Below, piece after piece: positions 6,601 through 16,068 of a DNA stretch of 64,000 nucleotides. A model generated the notes under the pieces. The model saw only the letters and a program-made list of their open reading frames with translations, had not been told where the DNA came from and did not search any database. The position numbers were made by a program, and so were the translations under genes. Within the stretch, counting starts at the first letter, position 1, and the number at the start of each line of letters is the position of its first letter. This DNA comes from Larkinella sp. C7 (GTDB lineage: Bacteria; Bacteroidota; Bacteroidia; Cytophagales; Spirosomataceae), in the NCBI RefSeq assembly GCF_006149005.1, contig NZ_VBSL01000003.1:124001-188000 (forward strand), read 5' to 3'.

Positions 6601-9420
6601 TTAGTTTCTCAGGAGTTTCAACGTTACAGAGCGCGAACCGCTGCTTGCCCGCAGGAAGAGCATCCCGGAAGCGTTTTTGCCGACCGCTACGGCCTGCCGC
6701 TCGACAACTCCCGCTTTTTCAATCAATTGTTCCGTTACCAGCCGACCGGTCACGTCGGTCAACGCCAGCCGCACCGGCTCGCCTTCCGCCCCCCGGATCT
6801 CTACCTCTACGGCATCGTGGCTCAACGGGTTGCCCAAAACCGTGACCTGGAACTCCCGGTTGCTTTCGGCCGACAACCGGCTTGCCGACGGACACGTTAA
6901 CGGTTTGCCCGAATCCTTCAACACATAGGTGCTGCCCGATACCCGCGCACTGATCAACCGGGTCGTATTGTCTTTCAACCCGACTGGTACTTCAAAACTG
7001 TAGGCATGAGCGCCGTTGCCCTTGCCCGCATTCAGCAAATCCACCCGGTAGATACTGGCGACCACACTCCCATACACTTCCAGGGTGTTGGTATGATAAA
7101 ACTCCACCGTAACCGGCGTGTTGGGTTTGTTGCGGTCCCAGACCCAGCCCCGGATCGTTCCGCATTCTACCTTATCCAGATACCCTTCGAAACTGCCCGT
7201 CACCGGAGTGGTGGCCGCCGGATTGACCGTCAGATTGAAGCTTACCGAGTTGGTGGCGCCTTTGTCATCGGTGGCCGAGTAGGTCAACACGAACAAACCG
7301 CTCTGCGTGGGTGTCCCGCTGATTTGCCGGGTTGCACTGCTGAAGCTCAGACCCGTTGGTAAGCTCACCAGTCCGTGGCTCAGTGTGCTGTTTTCGGGAT
7401 CGGTAAAAGCCGGGAGCGTGGTGGTGAAAGCCACATTTTGTTGGGCTACCAGGGGCGAAATCGCTGGTGGCACCGGTTGTTTGTTCGGTGGGGAAGACGT
7501 TCCTCCTTCACAAACCAGGGCCTTGGGAGAATCTTTCAAAATAAAGCTGCTGCCTGCAACCCGCGCCGAGAGAAAATGCACCTGGCCGTCTTTAAGTCCG
7601 GCCGGGATGTTCCAGCGGAAGGCGTGAATGCCATTGCCTTTGCCGGCATCTTTCAGATCCTGCCGAAACTCGTTGGCCGGGATGGTGACGACGACGTTGG
7701 GGCCGTCGAGGATATCGACGGACTGAACCGTATTGGGTTTGTTCCGGTCCCAGGCCCAGCCCCGGAAGGTGTTGCAATCGGCCCCGTAAATATACCCGTC
7801 GAAGCTGCCCGCCACCAGGGGCGGGCTGACGGTGATCGTAGCCGAGCCGGGTGCGGTAGGGCAAAGTTCACCCGTACAAGTCGCCGAATAGACCAGCGTA
7901 CCGGTGGCCGACGTGGGCACGGGGATGCTTACGCCTGTCCCGGATGAACCGCCCGGACCTGCCCAGGCAACAGTGCCGCCCTCACAGCCCGATACGGTCA
8001 GCAAAACGGAGGGGGTATTTTGGAAAAGCGGTTGGTTGACAACATTTGAAGTAATGGTCAGGGAAGACGGCACGACCTCGCACTCCTTCAGTTTAACCAC
8101 CCAATAATCAAAATCGCCCCGGCTATTGTCGGACTTATCTCCACCAGCATTCGAGTCTGATCGTCCTGCCAGCAAAAAACCGCCGTCCAGGGTCGTGGTC
8201 ATCGCTGACAGGTAATCTGCCCCCGTTCCTCCGAGGGTTTTATCCCACAGGATGTTGCCTTCCTCATCGAGTTTGATCACCCAGTAATCCACATCCCCTT
8301 TGTTTTCTTCAGACTTGTCGCCATTCTCTCCGGAGTAGGAGTAGCCCCCCACCAGAAAACCGTTATCCGCCGTGAGCAATGCACTGAACAAACCATCGTA
8401 ACCATCTCCTCCGAGGGTTTTATCCCATTCGACCGCCCGGTCAGCATCCAGTTTGACCACCCAGTAATCCTGATCACCCCGGCCATCTTCTGTTTTATCG
8501 CCACTCGTGTTTGAACCGGAAGCCCCGGCCAGGAAAAACCCTCCGTCGGGGGTTGCCAGCACTGCACTCAGGTAGTCGGTTTCACTGCCGCCAATGGCTT
8601 TATCCCACAGGATGTTGCCATCCTCATCGAGTTTGATCACCCAGTAATCGCCCCCGCCTTTGTTCCCTTCGGTTTTGTCACCATCGTCCCCGGAAAACGA
8701 ATAACCGGCCACCAGAAAACCGTCATCGGACGTGGTGGCCAAAGCCGTTAAATAGTCGATCTCTCCACCTCCGAGGGTTTTATCCCAAAGCCTGTTGCCC
8801 CCGGCGTCAATCCGAACCACCCAGTAATCCTGATTTCCCCGGCTGTCTTCCGTTTTATCGCCACTCTGCCCGGAGCGCGAAGACCCGCCCAGCAGAAAAC
8901 CGTCATCGGTCGTCAGGACTGCGGCAGTCAGATCATCGTAGCCATCTCCCCCGTAAGTTTTATCCCAGAGCTTATTCCCCTCGGCGTCAATCCGAACCAC
9001 CCAGTAGTCCAGATCACCCCGGCTGCCCTCCGTTTTATCGTCACTCGGTCCGGAGCGCGAAGAACCGCAGAGCAGGAAACCACCATCGGTCGTCGGGACG
9101 ATCGCATTGAGGTCATCCCATTCGCTCCCCCCGAAGGTTTTATCCCAGAGCTTGTTGCCCTGGGCGTCCATCCGGATCACCCAGTAATCCAGGCCTCCCC
9201 GGCTATTCTCCGATTTGTCGCCACTGGTATTGGAAGAAGAACTACCCCCCAATAGAAACCCGCCGTCGGCTGTACGGACTACCCCGGGAGTCCCGTCAGA
9301 ACTGCTCCCGCCGAAGGTTTTATCCCAGCGTAGGGGAGGCTGGGCCTGCACAGCGGCAACGGCAGTGGCCAGAACCAGTTGACAAATGAATACGGCCCGA
9401 ATCAGGTGCCTGCGGGCCAT
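6601..9420 (-). CDS. T9SS-secreted surface protein with seven 60-residue repeats
   Basis: With the start at 9420 the protein has 939 residues and a signal peptide ending near VQAQ (27). The upstream ATGs at 9444 and 9579 give poorer signals. Residues 32-451 are seven repeats of 60 residues, each opening with (L)WDKTxGG and containing a GDK(T/S)E...RGDxDYWV loop whose acidic residues could bind calcium. An Ig-like segment follows, then two homologous domains containing RGWxWDRNKPNT separated by a putative-Ig domain (TDPENSTLSHGL). The last 85 residues form a type IX secretion sorting domain (LTDVTGRLV...LKLLRN). It is probably a cell-surface or released adhesin-like protein. It appears to be a single-gene unit. 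Confidence 0.88.
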   Translation of the reverse strand: MARRHLIRAVFICQLVLATAVAAVQAQPPLRWDKTFGGSSSDGTPGVVRTADGGFLLGGSSSSNTSGDKSENSRGGLDYWVIRMDAQGNKLWDKTFGGSEWDDLNAIVPTTDGGFLLCGSSRSGPSDDKTEGSRGDLDYWVVRIDAEGNKLWDKTYGGDGYDDLTAAVLTTDDGFLLGGSSRSGQSGDKTEDSRGNQDYWVVRIDAGGNRLWDKTLGGGEIDYLTALATTSDDGFLVAGYSFSGDDGDKTEGNKGGGDYWVIKLDEDGNILWDKAIGGSETDYLSAVLATPDGGFFLAGASGSNTSGDKTEDGRGDQDYWVVKLDADRAVEWDKTLGGDGYDGLFSALLTADNGFLVGGYSYSGENGDKSEENKGDVDYWVIKLDEEGNILWDKTLGGTGADYLSAMTTTLDGGFLLAGRSDSNAGGDKSDNSRGDFDYWVVKLKECEVVPSSLTITSNVVNQPLFQNTPSVLLTVSGCEGGTVAWAGPGGSSGTGVSIPVPTSATGTLVYSATCTGELCPTAPGSATITVSPPLVAGSFDGYIYGADCNTFRGWAWDRNKPNTVQSVDILDGPNVVVTIPANEFRQDLKDAGKGNGIHAFRWNIPAGLKDGQVHFLSARVAGSSFILKDSPKALVCEGGTSSPPNKQPVPPAISPLVAQQNVAFTTTLPAFTDPENSTLSHGLVSLPTGLSFSSATRQISGTPTQSGLFVLTYSATDDKGATNSVSFNLTVNPAATTPVTGSFEGYLDKVECGTIRGWVWDRNKPNTPVTVEFYHTNTLEVYGSVVASIYRVDLLNAGKGNGAHAYSFEVPVGLKDNTTRLISARVSGSTYVLKDSGKPLTCPSASRLSAESNREFQVTVLGNPLSHDAVEVEIRGAEGEPVRLALTDVTGRLVTEQLIEKAGVVERQAVAVGKNASGMLFLRASSGSRSVTLKLLRN
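8095..9330 (-). repeat. Seven tandem 180-bp coding repeats
   Basis: The codons for WDKT recur at exactly 180-bp steps, near 9320, 9140, 8960, 8780, 8600, 8420 and 8240 on the minus strand, with no length change between units. DNA identity is high enough to see by eye (for example GGTTTTATCCCA, read on the plus strand, in most copies). The array lies wholly inside the surface-protein gene and could gain or lose units by recombination without breaking the frame. Confidence 0.92.
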
Positions 9421-9841
9421 CGAAACGTGTAGATAAATAGTCATCGGGAGGAAGAAGTTTGGTGGACAGTAAATCAGTAAATGAATATTCAAAATCGTAG
9501 GAATCGGACTCGGGCAATTTCCGTAGGGCACAAGCAACCTCCGACCTGCCGAATGGCAGGAACCAACTACGGATTTCAATCAACACACGTTTCGACGATA
9601 AATGAAACGGACTGGAGCACGAAGGCCGGAGAACCTGTTTCATGGCAGGTTTGGCTCACTCGCTTTCGGACCTGACCGGGAGGGTTAATAAAATCAGCTA
9701 ACGATGCCCGCATACGATTGAAAAAACGCGTGCGATTACGTAGCCTGATTTAGTACTGATTTGACGGTAAATGTAGAATTTTTTTTTAATCAGAAACTGA
9801 CTTGGTAACAAAAAAGTAAGTACCCCGAAAACCGTCCGTCT
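9421..9841. other. 421-bp intergenic stretch upstream of the surface-protein gene
   Basis: No gene is supported here. A 6-bp hairpin (CCTGCC GAAT GGCAGG) lies at 9545-9560, and a run of nine or ten T on the plus strand near 9779. Read on the minus strand, a TACATTTA box occurs in the same AT-rich part, which may hold the promoter of the surface-protein gene. Nothing else is evident. Confidence 0.5.
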
Positions 9842-10369
9842 CTAATCGCCATACCAGTACAAAGAGGTATACAAAAAATCGCTGCGGTCGCGTTCAAACG
9901 ATTTTAAACGGTCCCCGTATTTCAGGGTGAGTAATTCTTTCATTTCAAAAAAACGAGCCTGGTTTCCATAATACGAACGCTCCCGCCAGATCGGCTCACC
10001 GCTCGCCAATCGAATGATGATCCAAACGGACTCCTGCCGCCCTTCTTCCGGAATGTTGACACATTCCCAGACCAATTCAAGTTCGGATCGATCCGCCAGA
10101 TCGGGGAATTGGTCAATGGATTTCAATTGGGATTGCTCGATGAGAGACCGGTAACTGATCGCCTGTTGTAGCCAGACATTCCCGGCATCCGCTTGTTGCT
10201 GAGCCTCTTCCGCTGTCAGGTAGTTGCGAATCGTCTGGAGAACGGTGCTGCATTTTGGACAGGTTTTCTCGGTATACTCGCCAAACAGGGAATAGTCGCA
10301 GTCTAACTCATTTTCCGTGCCGCGCCAGGCACAGGTCGGACACACAAAGGGTTGATCTTCGACAGCCAT
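9842..10369 (-). CDS. Zinc-ribbon protein of unknown function
   Basis: With an ATG start at 10369 the product has 175 residues; a GTG two codons upstream is the alternative. The N-terminus holds two CxxC pairs, CPTC (C10, C13) and CPKC (C37, C40), that would form a zinc ribbon, with an extra C24 between. The rest is soluble, acidic and rich in Trp and Glu, with no known domain recognised. It lies 48 nt downstream of the DUF3748 gene on the same strand and may be its operon partner. A DNA- or protein-binding role is possible but unproven. Confidence 0.65.
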   Translation of the reverse strand: MAVEDQPFVCPTCAWRGTENELDCDYSLFGEYTEKTCPKCSTVLQTIRNYLTAEEAQQQADAGNVWLQQAISYRSLIEQSQLKSIDQFPDLADRSELELVWECVNIPEEGRQESVWIIIRLASGEPIWRERSYYGNQARFFEMKELLTLKYGDRLKSFERDRSDFLYTSLYWYGD

Positions 10370-10423
10370 AACCACGCATTATTTTTCGGTCAAAAAAAAC
10401 ACGGTATTTTTTGAATACCCAAG

Positions 10424-11794
10424 CTATTTCAACAAAAAGACCTGCAAAAACCGCCCTTTTTCCGTCGTCACATACCGGTTGTAGGCAATCTGATCGCCCT
10501 GGTTCGACCAGATGATGCCGTTCCAGGGTTTGGCGTCGTCCGACGAGCGGGGCGTCAATCGCCGGAAGTCGCCGGTTTGCAGATCCGTGATGAACACGCT
10601 GTTGTCGGCGGCATAGGCCAGCCAGCGGCCGTCGGGGCTGAAATTGAAGGTGGTCTGGATGGAAAACGGCTGGCGGGTCAGTTGCCGGATTGGGCCGCCG
10701 TTGGGCGACACCCCAAAAATCTGAATCGTACCGCTGGGGTCTTTCGCCAGAAAACCGATCACCGAACCGTCGGGCGGGGTCCGGAGCCAGTGGCGGGGGC
10801 CTTCCGCGCCGTGTTCCGTGAATGTGATCCGGCGTTGCTGGACGCCCTTCGGCGGATTCGGGCGGGTGGTTTCGGTGCCTTCCAGCGGCTGACCCTCAGC
10901 GGCTTGCGTCAGGTCGTCGGGCAGGTCGGCCACAAAAATTTCCGTAACGGTTTTTCCTTCCTTGTTCCGCACATTGCCCTGAAACGCAATCGCCCGCTTC
11001 TGCCGGGTTCCATCCGGTTTCAGATAGCCGTTGCTGCCAATCCAGCCTTCGTCAAAGGCCTTGTCGATCTCGTCACTGCCCGGTTTGGGGGCTTCGGTGG
11101 CCTTCGTTACCACCACCGAAAACAGTTCACCCGGATTGTTTTCCAGCGAACCGTCGTCGGGCACGCTCACCTTGCCGAACGGAGCCATCACGCCCACTAC
11201 GCGCAAATCCTTCACCGCCGGATTGGTTTTGCTCAGTACATTCATGGGGTGATCGTTGTAGGTAAAGCTGATCCACTGCCCGTCGGCACTCCAGTAGTGC
11301 GCGTGCGTACCACCCCGTAAGGCCCCCGGCGTGAAGGGCGGTTTGACGTTGCGGGCGTCCAGAAAAATCGGTTTGCCGGGCTGGTCGATGTCGATGGCTA
11401 CGCCCGTCCGGCGGTCGAAATCATACGGTTTCTGCTGATTGGCATTCCGGATGCCGTGGATAAACAGCACCCGGTTTTGCGTCGGCGAAAAGGTGGCCGC
11501 GCCCACGCCGGGACCAAATTCGGTTTGGTTGGTTGTCTGGTAAAGCCGCCGGATTTCGCCGGTTTTGACGTTCACCATTTCGATGGCTGCCGTGCCGCCA
11601 ATGCCGCCGTCCTGGTTCCGGGTGTCATACACCAGCCACTCGTCGGTGGGCGAAAAAGCCTGGTTGTTGTGAATCGTGTGTCCTTTGGTGTCGAACGTCA
11701 GTTGGTGTTCCGTAAAAGTCATGGTGGTGCGTGGTTTGGGAGCGCAGGCCTGAATGCCTATGCCAAAAAAAAGCCAGCCGATCCGGAAGTTCAT
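10424..11794 (-). CDS. DUF3748 / TolB-like beta-propeller lipoprotein (YidR-like)
   Basis: The 456-residue protein resembles the DUF3748 family, which includes E. coli YidR. The signal MNFRIGWLFFGIGIQAC gives a lipidation cysteine at 17. Propeller-blade motifs of the WD40-like PD40 type recur: AFSPTDEWLVYDTRN, TFSPTQNRVLFIHG, YWSADGQWISFTYND and FSPDGRWLAYAADN. It is probably anchored in the outer membrane facing the periplasm. Its biochemical role is unknown; TolB-like propellers bind proteins, and some homologues sit in carbohydrate clusters. It follows the AraC gene on the same strand, with a hairpin-rich spacer between. Confidence 0.8.
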   Translation of the reverse strand: MNFRIGWLFFGIGIQACAPKPRTTMTFTEHQLTFDTKGHTIHNNQAFSPTDEWLVYDTRNQDGGIGGTAAIEMVNVKTGEIRRLYQTTNQTEFGPGVGAATFSPTQNRVLFIHGIRNANQQKPYDFDRRTGVAIDIDQPGKPIFLDARNVKPPFTPGALRGGTHAHYWSADGQWISFTYNDHPMNVLSKTNPAVKDLRVVGVMAPFGKVSVPDDGSLENNPGELFSVVVTKATEAPKPGSDEIDKAFDEGWIGSNGYLKPDGTRQKRAIAFQGNVRNKEGKTVTEIFVADLPDDLTQAAEGQPLEGTETTRPNPPKGVQQRRITFTEHGAEGPRHWLRTPPDGSVIGFLAKDPSGTIQIFGVSPNGGPIRQLTRQPFSIQTTFNFSPDGRWLAYAADNSVFITDLQTGDFRRLTPRSSDDAKPWNGIIWSNQGDQIAYNRYVTTEKGRFLQVFLLK

Positions 11795-11806
11795 GGAAAA
11801 GGGTTT

Positions 11807-11893
11807 ACGGTTTACAGGTCAAGGTTTTCGGTGGCTGACGGGTTCCTGTCGCGTGTGTCAGCTACCGGGAATCGTAAACTATATACCCAAAAC
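11807..11893. repeat. Imperfect inverted repeats between the DUF3748 and AraC genes
   Basis: GGTGGCTGAC near 11830 and GTCAGCTACC near 11858 form a near-perfect 10-bp inverted repeat. It is flanked by GGTTTACGGTTTAC on the left and a degenerate complement, GTAAACTATATACC, on the right. The outer word is related to the nuoA-nuoB hairpin. It probably acts at the 3' end of the araC transcript. Confidence 0.5.
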
Positions 11894-11910
11894 ACTAACC
11901 TGTGTACCAC

Positions 11911-12777
11911 TCACTGAAGGTAATTTCGTTTGTATTCGAGGGGCGTAATGCCTTTGACGCGCTTGAAATGCCGGTAAAAATTCGACAGATTGTTAAAACC
12001 GCTTTCAAAACAGATGGCCTCCGCACTCAATTTGTTTTCGACCAGCGCCCGACACGCGTGACTAACCCGAATCTCTGTCAGAAATTCGTGGTAGGTTTTG
12101 TGCGTCATCAGTTTAAAATACCGGCAGAACGACGTCACACTCAAGCTGGCTACCGACGCGATTTCTTCGAGGCCGATGTCTTTGGCGTAATTCGACAAGG
12201 TATAACTGTAGACCTTGTTGAGCCGAACGGTTTCCAGTTCGTTCGACTGGTAGAATGCCCGCTCCGACGTAATGGTCTCCAGATCAGCGGAATGGGACAG
12301 CACGTCCAGGATCGACAGCAGCACGATCAGGCGTTGCAGGGGCTGGGCTTCCACCGCGCTGTGCAGCAAAGCCGCCACTTTTTCGCTGGTTTCGCCCTTG
12401 ATCAGCAAGCCCCGCAGCGCCTTTTCGTAGAGCCGCCGGATGGGCTGGGTTTCGGTCAGATTCAGAAAGTCGCGACCCAGGCAATCGGGCCGGAACTGCA
12501 TCACAATCGCTTCGACCGGCAGATGGGGGTCTTCCCGAAAATACGCTTCGTTACACCGCCAGGTGTGCGGCAGGTTTTCGCCCACCAGCAGCATTTCGCC
12601 CGCCGAAAAATTACTGACATTATCCCCAATAAACCGGACGCCCTCGCCCCGAATCACGTAGTGCAATTCCAGTTCGGGATGGTAATGCCAGATGTTCCCG
12701 AAACTGGCTTTGACTTCGTGCCGGATGCTGAACGAATCCTGGGCATTCAGGGGTACTTTGTGAAATTGCGGTTTCAT
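11911..12777 (-). CDS. AraC family transcriptional regulator
   Basis: The 288-residue protein has an N-terminal cupin-type sensor domain (about 25-110, with HYHPELELHYVIRGEG and NLPHTW) and a C-terminal AraC double helix-turn-helix (about 190-288). The second HTH shows the family signature ICFESGFNNLSNFYRHFK and GITPLEYKR. It is transcribed away from the symporter gene and is the natural candidate to control the symporter/lyase block in response to a sugar or sugar acid. The ligand is not readable from the sequence. Confidence 0.92.
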   Translation of the reverse strand: MKPQFHKVPLNAQDSFSIRHEVKASFGNIWHYHPELELHYVIRGEGVRFIGDNVSNFSAGEMLLVGENLPHTWRCNEAYFREDPHLPVEAIVMQFRPDCLGRDFLNLTETQPIRRLYEKALRGLLIKGETSEKVAALLHSAVEAQPLQRLIVLLSILDVLSHSADLETITSERAFYQSNELETVRLNKVYSYTLSNYAKDIGLEEIASVASLSVTSFCRYFKLMTHKTYHEFLTEIRVSHACRALVENKLSAEAICFESGFNNLSNFYRHFKRVKGITPLEYKRNYLQ

Positions 12778-12853
12778 TCAGGATTTACTCGAATATGATA
12801 AATTCGTACATTAATTGGAAAAATCCCCATATCGGTATTACCACTTTATCGCG

Positions 12854-12861
12854 TACTTTTG
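12854..12861 (+). promoter_or_regulatory. Candidate -7 box in the araC-symporter divergent region
   Basis: TACTTTTG matches TAnnTTTG and is followed by about 150 nt of leader before the symporter ATG. No TTG lies at the ideal distance. The same 12778-13011 spacer holds a small inverted repeat, AAGAAT/ATTCTT near 12943-12960, which could be a regulator site. Confidence 0.35.
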
Positions 12862-13011
12862 CCAGTAAAATTAAATAAAATACCAGCGCAGTCATAAAAG
12901 TGCCTCCGCAAGCTAATCAAGAAGCACTTATTTTTGGTAAAGAATAAAAAATAATTCTTATAATTTATCGTAATCATTCCGGCTTGAAAACCGGTGTCCG
13001 ATCGAAACCCA

Positions 13012-14610
13012 ATGAAAACCCTTCCCGTTGTCGATTTGCTGGTCATTGTAGCGTATCTGGTCGGGATGATTGCCGTTGGGGTTTATTTTTCCCGCAACAA
13101 CAAGAGTGCCGATCAATTTACGAAAGCCTCCGGGAAGATTCCGGGCTGGGCCATCGGCATGTCGATTTACGCGACCTTTCTCAGCAGCAATACCTTTCTG
13201 GGCGTACCGGGCAAAGCCTTCGGCAGCAACTGGAATTCGTTCGTTTTTAGTCTGGCGATGCCGCTGTCGGCCTGGGTAGCGGCCCGGTATTTTATTCCGT
13301 TCTACCGCAATACCGGCGAGGTGTCGGCCTACACGCACCTCGAACACCGGTTTGGAGCCTGGGCGCGCACCTACGCCGTTGTCTGTTTTTTGCTGACCCA
13401 ACTCGCCCGCATGGGGTCCATTTTCTTCGGCATTGCCCTCAGTTTGCAGGCGTTGACGGGGTATCCGATGGCGACGATTATGATTGTGGTTGGCATCTGC
13501 ATCATTCTCTATACGGTGATGGGGGGCATGGAAGCGGTGATCTGGACGGAAGTGGTGCAGGGCGTCATCAAAACCGCCGGCGCGCTGATCATTCTGTATC
13601 TGGTGGTCGACGGCATGCCGGGCGGGGTCGACAGGATTATTGAAATCGGGAAGGTCGACGATAAATTTAGTCTGGGCAGTTTCGCGCCAAACTTCTCGCA
13701 GTCAACATTCTGGGTGATTTTTCTGTACGGGTTTTTCATGAACCTGAACAACTTCGGGATGGATCAGAACTACGTTCAGCGGTATCACACCACCACCTCG
13801 ATCAAGGAAGCCGCGCGTTCCATCTGGCTGTGTGTTTACCTGTATGTGCCGGTTTCGCTGATGTTTTTTGTGCTCGGCTCGTGTCTCTACGCCTATTATC
13901 AAACCAATCCGGAACTGCTCGACGCCATCCGGATGCAGGTTGCGGGCGAACGCTTGCCCGACGGCAGTCCCGAAGCCATCCGGCAACTGGCGGCCACCCT
14001 GAGTCCGGCGGAATATGGCGATAAAGTGATGCCGCATTTCATGGTGAACAAGGTGCCGGCCGGGCTGGTCGGTCTGATCGTCGCGGCCATTCTGTCGGCG
14101 GCCATGAGCACCATCAGTTCAAGCATGAACGCGTCGGCCACGGTTTTTTCGGTCGATATTTACCAGCGGTATTTGAACCCGAAGATGACGGACGGGCAAT
14201 CACTGCGGTTGTTATACATTGCCACTACGGTTTTCGGGGTGCTGGGCATGATAGCCGGCATTGCCATGATTGGCGTCAAAAGCGTGCTGGACATCTGGTG
14301 GCAACTGTCCGGTATTTTTGCCGGCGGCATGTTGGGTCTGTTTTTACTGGGCATGATTTCCCGGCAAACCCAGAATGCCGAAGCCCTGACGGCCACTTTG
14401 GTCGGCGTGCTGGTGATTGTCTGGATGACGTTTTCGCCCCAGATTCCCGACGAATACGCGGCTCTCCGCAGCACTTTCCACCTGAACATGGTCATGGTGA
14501 TTGGAACGCTGACGATTTTTCTGGTCGGCTTGCTGCTCACCCGCATCCGGGGCAAAAAGCTCGAACCCGTTCCGGAATTAAAGCCCAACAATAGCGTCAT
14601 TACGGAGTAG
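13012..14610 (+). CDS. Sodium:solute symporter (SSS family)
   Basis: The 532-residue membrane protein of the SGLT/SSS superfamily would import a sugar, sugar acid or similar solute with Na+. The start at ATG 13012 (MKTLPVVDLLVIVAYLVG) is preferred over a GTG at 12994. The early motif YATFLSSNTFLGVPGKAFG and the helix segment ILSAAMSTISSSMNASATVF are characteristic. About 13 hydrophobic segments are visible. Position between AraC and a DapA/NanA-type lyase suggests the lyase substrate, such as sialic acid or another keto-sugar acid, as cargo; this is inference from context. Confidence 0.9.
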   Translation: MKTLPVVDLLVIVAYLVGMIAVGVYFSRNNKSADQFTKASGKIPGWAIGMSIYATFLSSNTFLGVPGKAFGSNWNSFVFSLAMPLSAWVAARYFIPFYRNTGEVSAYTHLEHRFGAWARTYAVVCFLLTQLARMGSIFFGIALSLQALTGYPMATIMIVVGICIILYTVMGGMEAVIWTEVVQGVIKTAGALIILYLVVDGMPGGVDRIIEIGKVDDKFSLGSFAPNFSQSTFWVIFLYGFFMNLNNFGMDQNYVQRYHTTTSIKEAARSIWLCVYLYVPVSLMFFVLGSCLYAYYQTNPELLDAIRMQVAGERLPDGSPEAIRQLAATLSPAEYGDKVMPHFMVNKVPAGLVGLIVAAILSAAMSTISSSMNASATVFSVDIYQRYLNPKMTDGQSLRLLYIATTVFGVLGMIAGIAMIGVKSVLDIWWQLSGIFAGGMLGLFLLGMISRQTQNAEALTATLVGVLVIVWMTFSPQIPDEYAALRSTFHLNMVMVIGTLTIFLVGLLLTRIRGKKLEPVPELKPNNSVITE

Positions 14611-14670
14611 CTATTACCCGATTGAAGAATCTAACTGTTTTTAAACCCTGACCCTTAATAAACCCGTCCT

Positions 14671-14696
14671 CCACCGCCCTTTTCGAAGGGCGGTGG
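14671..14696. terminator. 11-bp hairpin with TTCG loop after the symporter gene
   Basis: CCACCGCCCTT and its exact reverse complement enclose TTCG, an unusually stable tetraloop in RNA. A short T-run (TTTTTT) follows 14 nt later. It probably terminates or stabilises the symporter transcript, or separates it from the lyase gene 38 nt on. Confidence 0.5.
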
Positions 14697-14734
14697 GCAG
14701 GGTACTGATATTTTTTACCTTCTTTCCTCTAACC

Positions 14735-15703
14735 ATGCCATCCACTCCTTCAGTCGGGTCGTTACCCCGTGGGTTCATCCCCGTCATGCTTACTCCTTTT
14801 CAGGAAACCGGTGCCGTCGATGGGACGACGCTGGCCCAATTGACCGAATTTTACATCGAAGCGGGTGCTGCGGGCCTGTTTGCCAACTGTTTATCCAGCG
14901 AGATGTATGAACTGACGGAAGATGAACGGCTGGCCGTCACCAAACTGGTTGTGGACCAAACCGCCGGGCGGGTTCCGGTGGTCGCTACGGGCACGTTTGG
15001 TGGACCCATCGCCCAGCAGGCCGACTTCGTCAAACGGATTTACGATACCGGTGTTCAGGCCGTGATCGTGATCACCAGCCTGATTGCCGATGCCGACGAA
15101 TCGGATGCGGTTTTTCTGGAACGGATGCACGAACTGATCGCCCTGACCGAAAACATTCCACTGGGTTTCTACGAATGCCCGGTTCCCTACAAGCGGTTGA
15201 TCAGCAGCGATATATTGAAAGACTTGATGCCCACCGGACGGCTTATTTACCACAAAGACACCTGCCTGGATGATGCCGAAGTGGCCCGGCGGATTGCCGT
15301 TGGTGCCGGGTATCAGTTCGGTTTGTACGATGCCTACATGGTCAATGCAGTTTCGTCGTTGCGGGCCGGAGCGGCAGGTTTGTCGTGCATTCAGGGTAAT
15401 GAATTTCCGGAACTGGTCGTGTGGCTGGCCAACAACTACAATAACTTGGCGCGTCAGGATGATGTCAAGCGGGTGCAGCAGTTTTTCGTAGATTGTATGG
15501 ACCTGGTTCATACGGCCTATCCGACCATTGCCAAATATACCCTGCAAAAACGCGGATTACCCATTTCGCTGTATACCCGCCGGGACGTCGATCCCCTGAC
15601 GCCGGCCTTGCAGCGCGACATGGATGCCCTGGTCGAAACGGCCAATCAACTCCAACTGGAATTGGGAATCGAGCCGGTTTTCGTGGGGAAATTGATCGGA
15701 TAG
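14735..15703 (+). CDS. Dihydrodipicolinate synthase / N-acetylneuraminate lyase family protein
   Basis: The 322-residue class I aldolase is of the DapA/NanA superfamily. The Schiff-base lysine is K174 in IYHKDTC, and the supporting tyrosine is Y146 in GFYECPVPYKR. The usual YNIP sequence there is replaced by YECP, so it is not a standard DapA. The start is ATG 14735; an upstream GTG at 14693 would overlap the hairpin. Its neighbours (transporter, sialidase-like enzyme) suggest cleavage of a 2-keto-3-deoxy sugar acid. A NanA role is possible but not proven. Confidence 0.85.
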   Translation: MPSTPSVGSLPRGFIPVMLTPFQETGAVDGTTLAQLTEFYIEAGAAGLFANCLSSEMYELTEDERLAVTKLVVDQTAGRVPVVATGTFGGPIAQQADFVKRIYDTGVQAVIVITSLIADADESDAVFLERMHELIALTENIPLGFYECPVPYKRLISSDILKDLMPTGRLIYHKDTCLDDAEVARRIAVGAGYQFGLYDAYMVNAVSSLRAGAAGLSCIQGNEFPELVVWLANNYNNLARQDDVKRVQQFFVDCMDLVHTAYPTIAKYTLQKRGLPISLYTRRDVDPLTPALQRDMDALVETANQLQLELGIEPVFVGKLIG

Positions 15704-15705
15704 AA

Positions 15706-15763
15706 ACGCGGATTGAACGGATTAAAATCTGTGAAAATCCGTTTTGATCCGTTCAATCCGTGT
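15706..15763. terminator. 17-bp inverted repeat after the lyase gene
   Basis: The arms at 15706-15722 and 15747-15763 pair with one mismatch (GGATTGAACGGAT against ATCCGTTCAATCC at the core). The repeat begins 2 nt after the lyase stop and probably forms the transcript end, although no strong T-run follows. Confidence 0.6.
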
Positions 15764-15815
15764 TCCCATCGAGCTAGTCATTCCGGTTTGTCAGAAGCTT
15801 GAAAAAACCGAGCTA

Positions 15816-15972
15816 TTTTTGCCCCGTTAGGGGCTCAACAGCGCAGCGTTGGCAGCCGACCTACCTTGTAGAGACCAATTGTTTCGTACCTATCGGCACG
15901 ATGGAACCGGAAATTTGCCTTTTTCTACCTATCTACCGACGCTGCGCTGTCGAGCCCCTAACGGAGCAAAAA
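15816..15972. repeat. Palindromic element, copy 1, upstream of the sialidase-like gene
   Basis: Two 40-nt arms (15816-15855 and 15933-15972) are reverse complements at 36 of 40 positions. The core includes CGTTAGGGGCTCAACAGCGC on the left. The 77-nt centre holds no gene. The same core recurs in the element at 18190-18362, so the pair is a dispersed repeat family. No transposase or obvious target duplication is visible. The rest of the 15704-16068 gap shows nothing further. Confidence 0.85.
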
Positions 15973-16068
15973 CTTGCTTGACCTTCTATCTTTACGATCC
16001 GGATGCGGTGCCTGACGGTACTTTCCAGGCGTTGAATGAAGCATTATTTCACAAAGTATTAAGTCCGT

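Noticed and set aside
8095-9330. CRISPR-like periodic repeats
   Set aside because: The 180-bp units are coding, contiguous and without spacers, and keep one reading frame; no cas genes are present.
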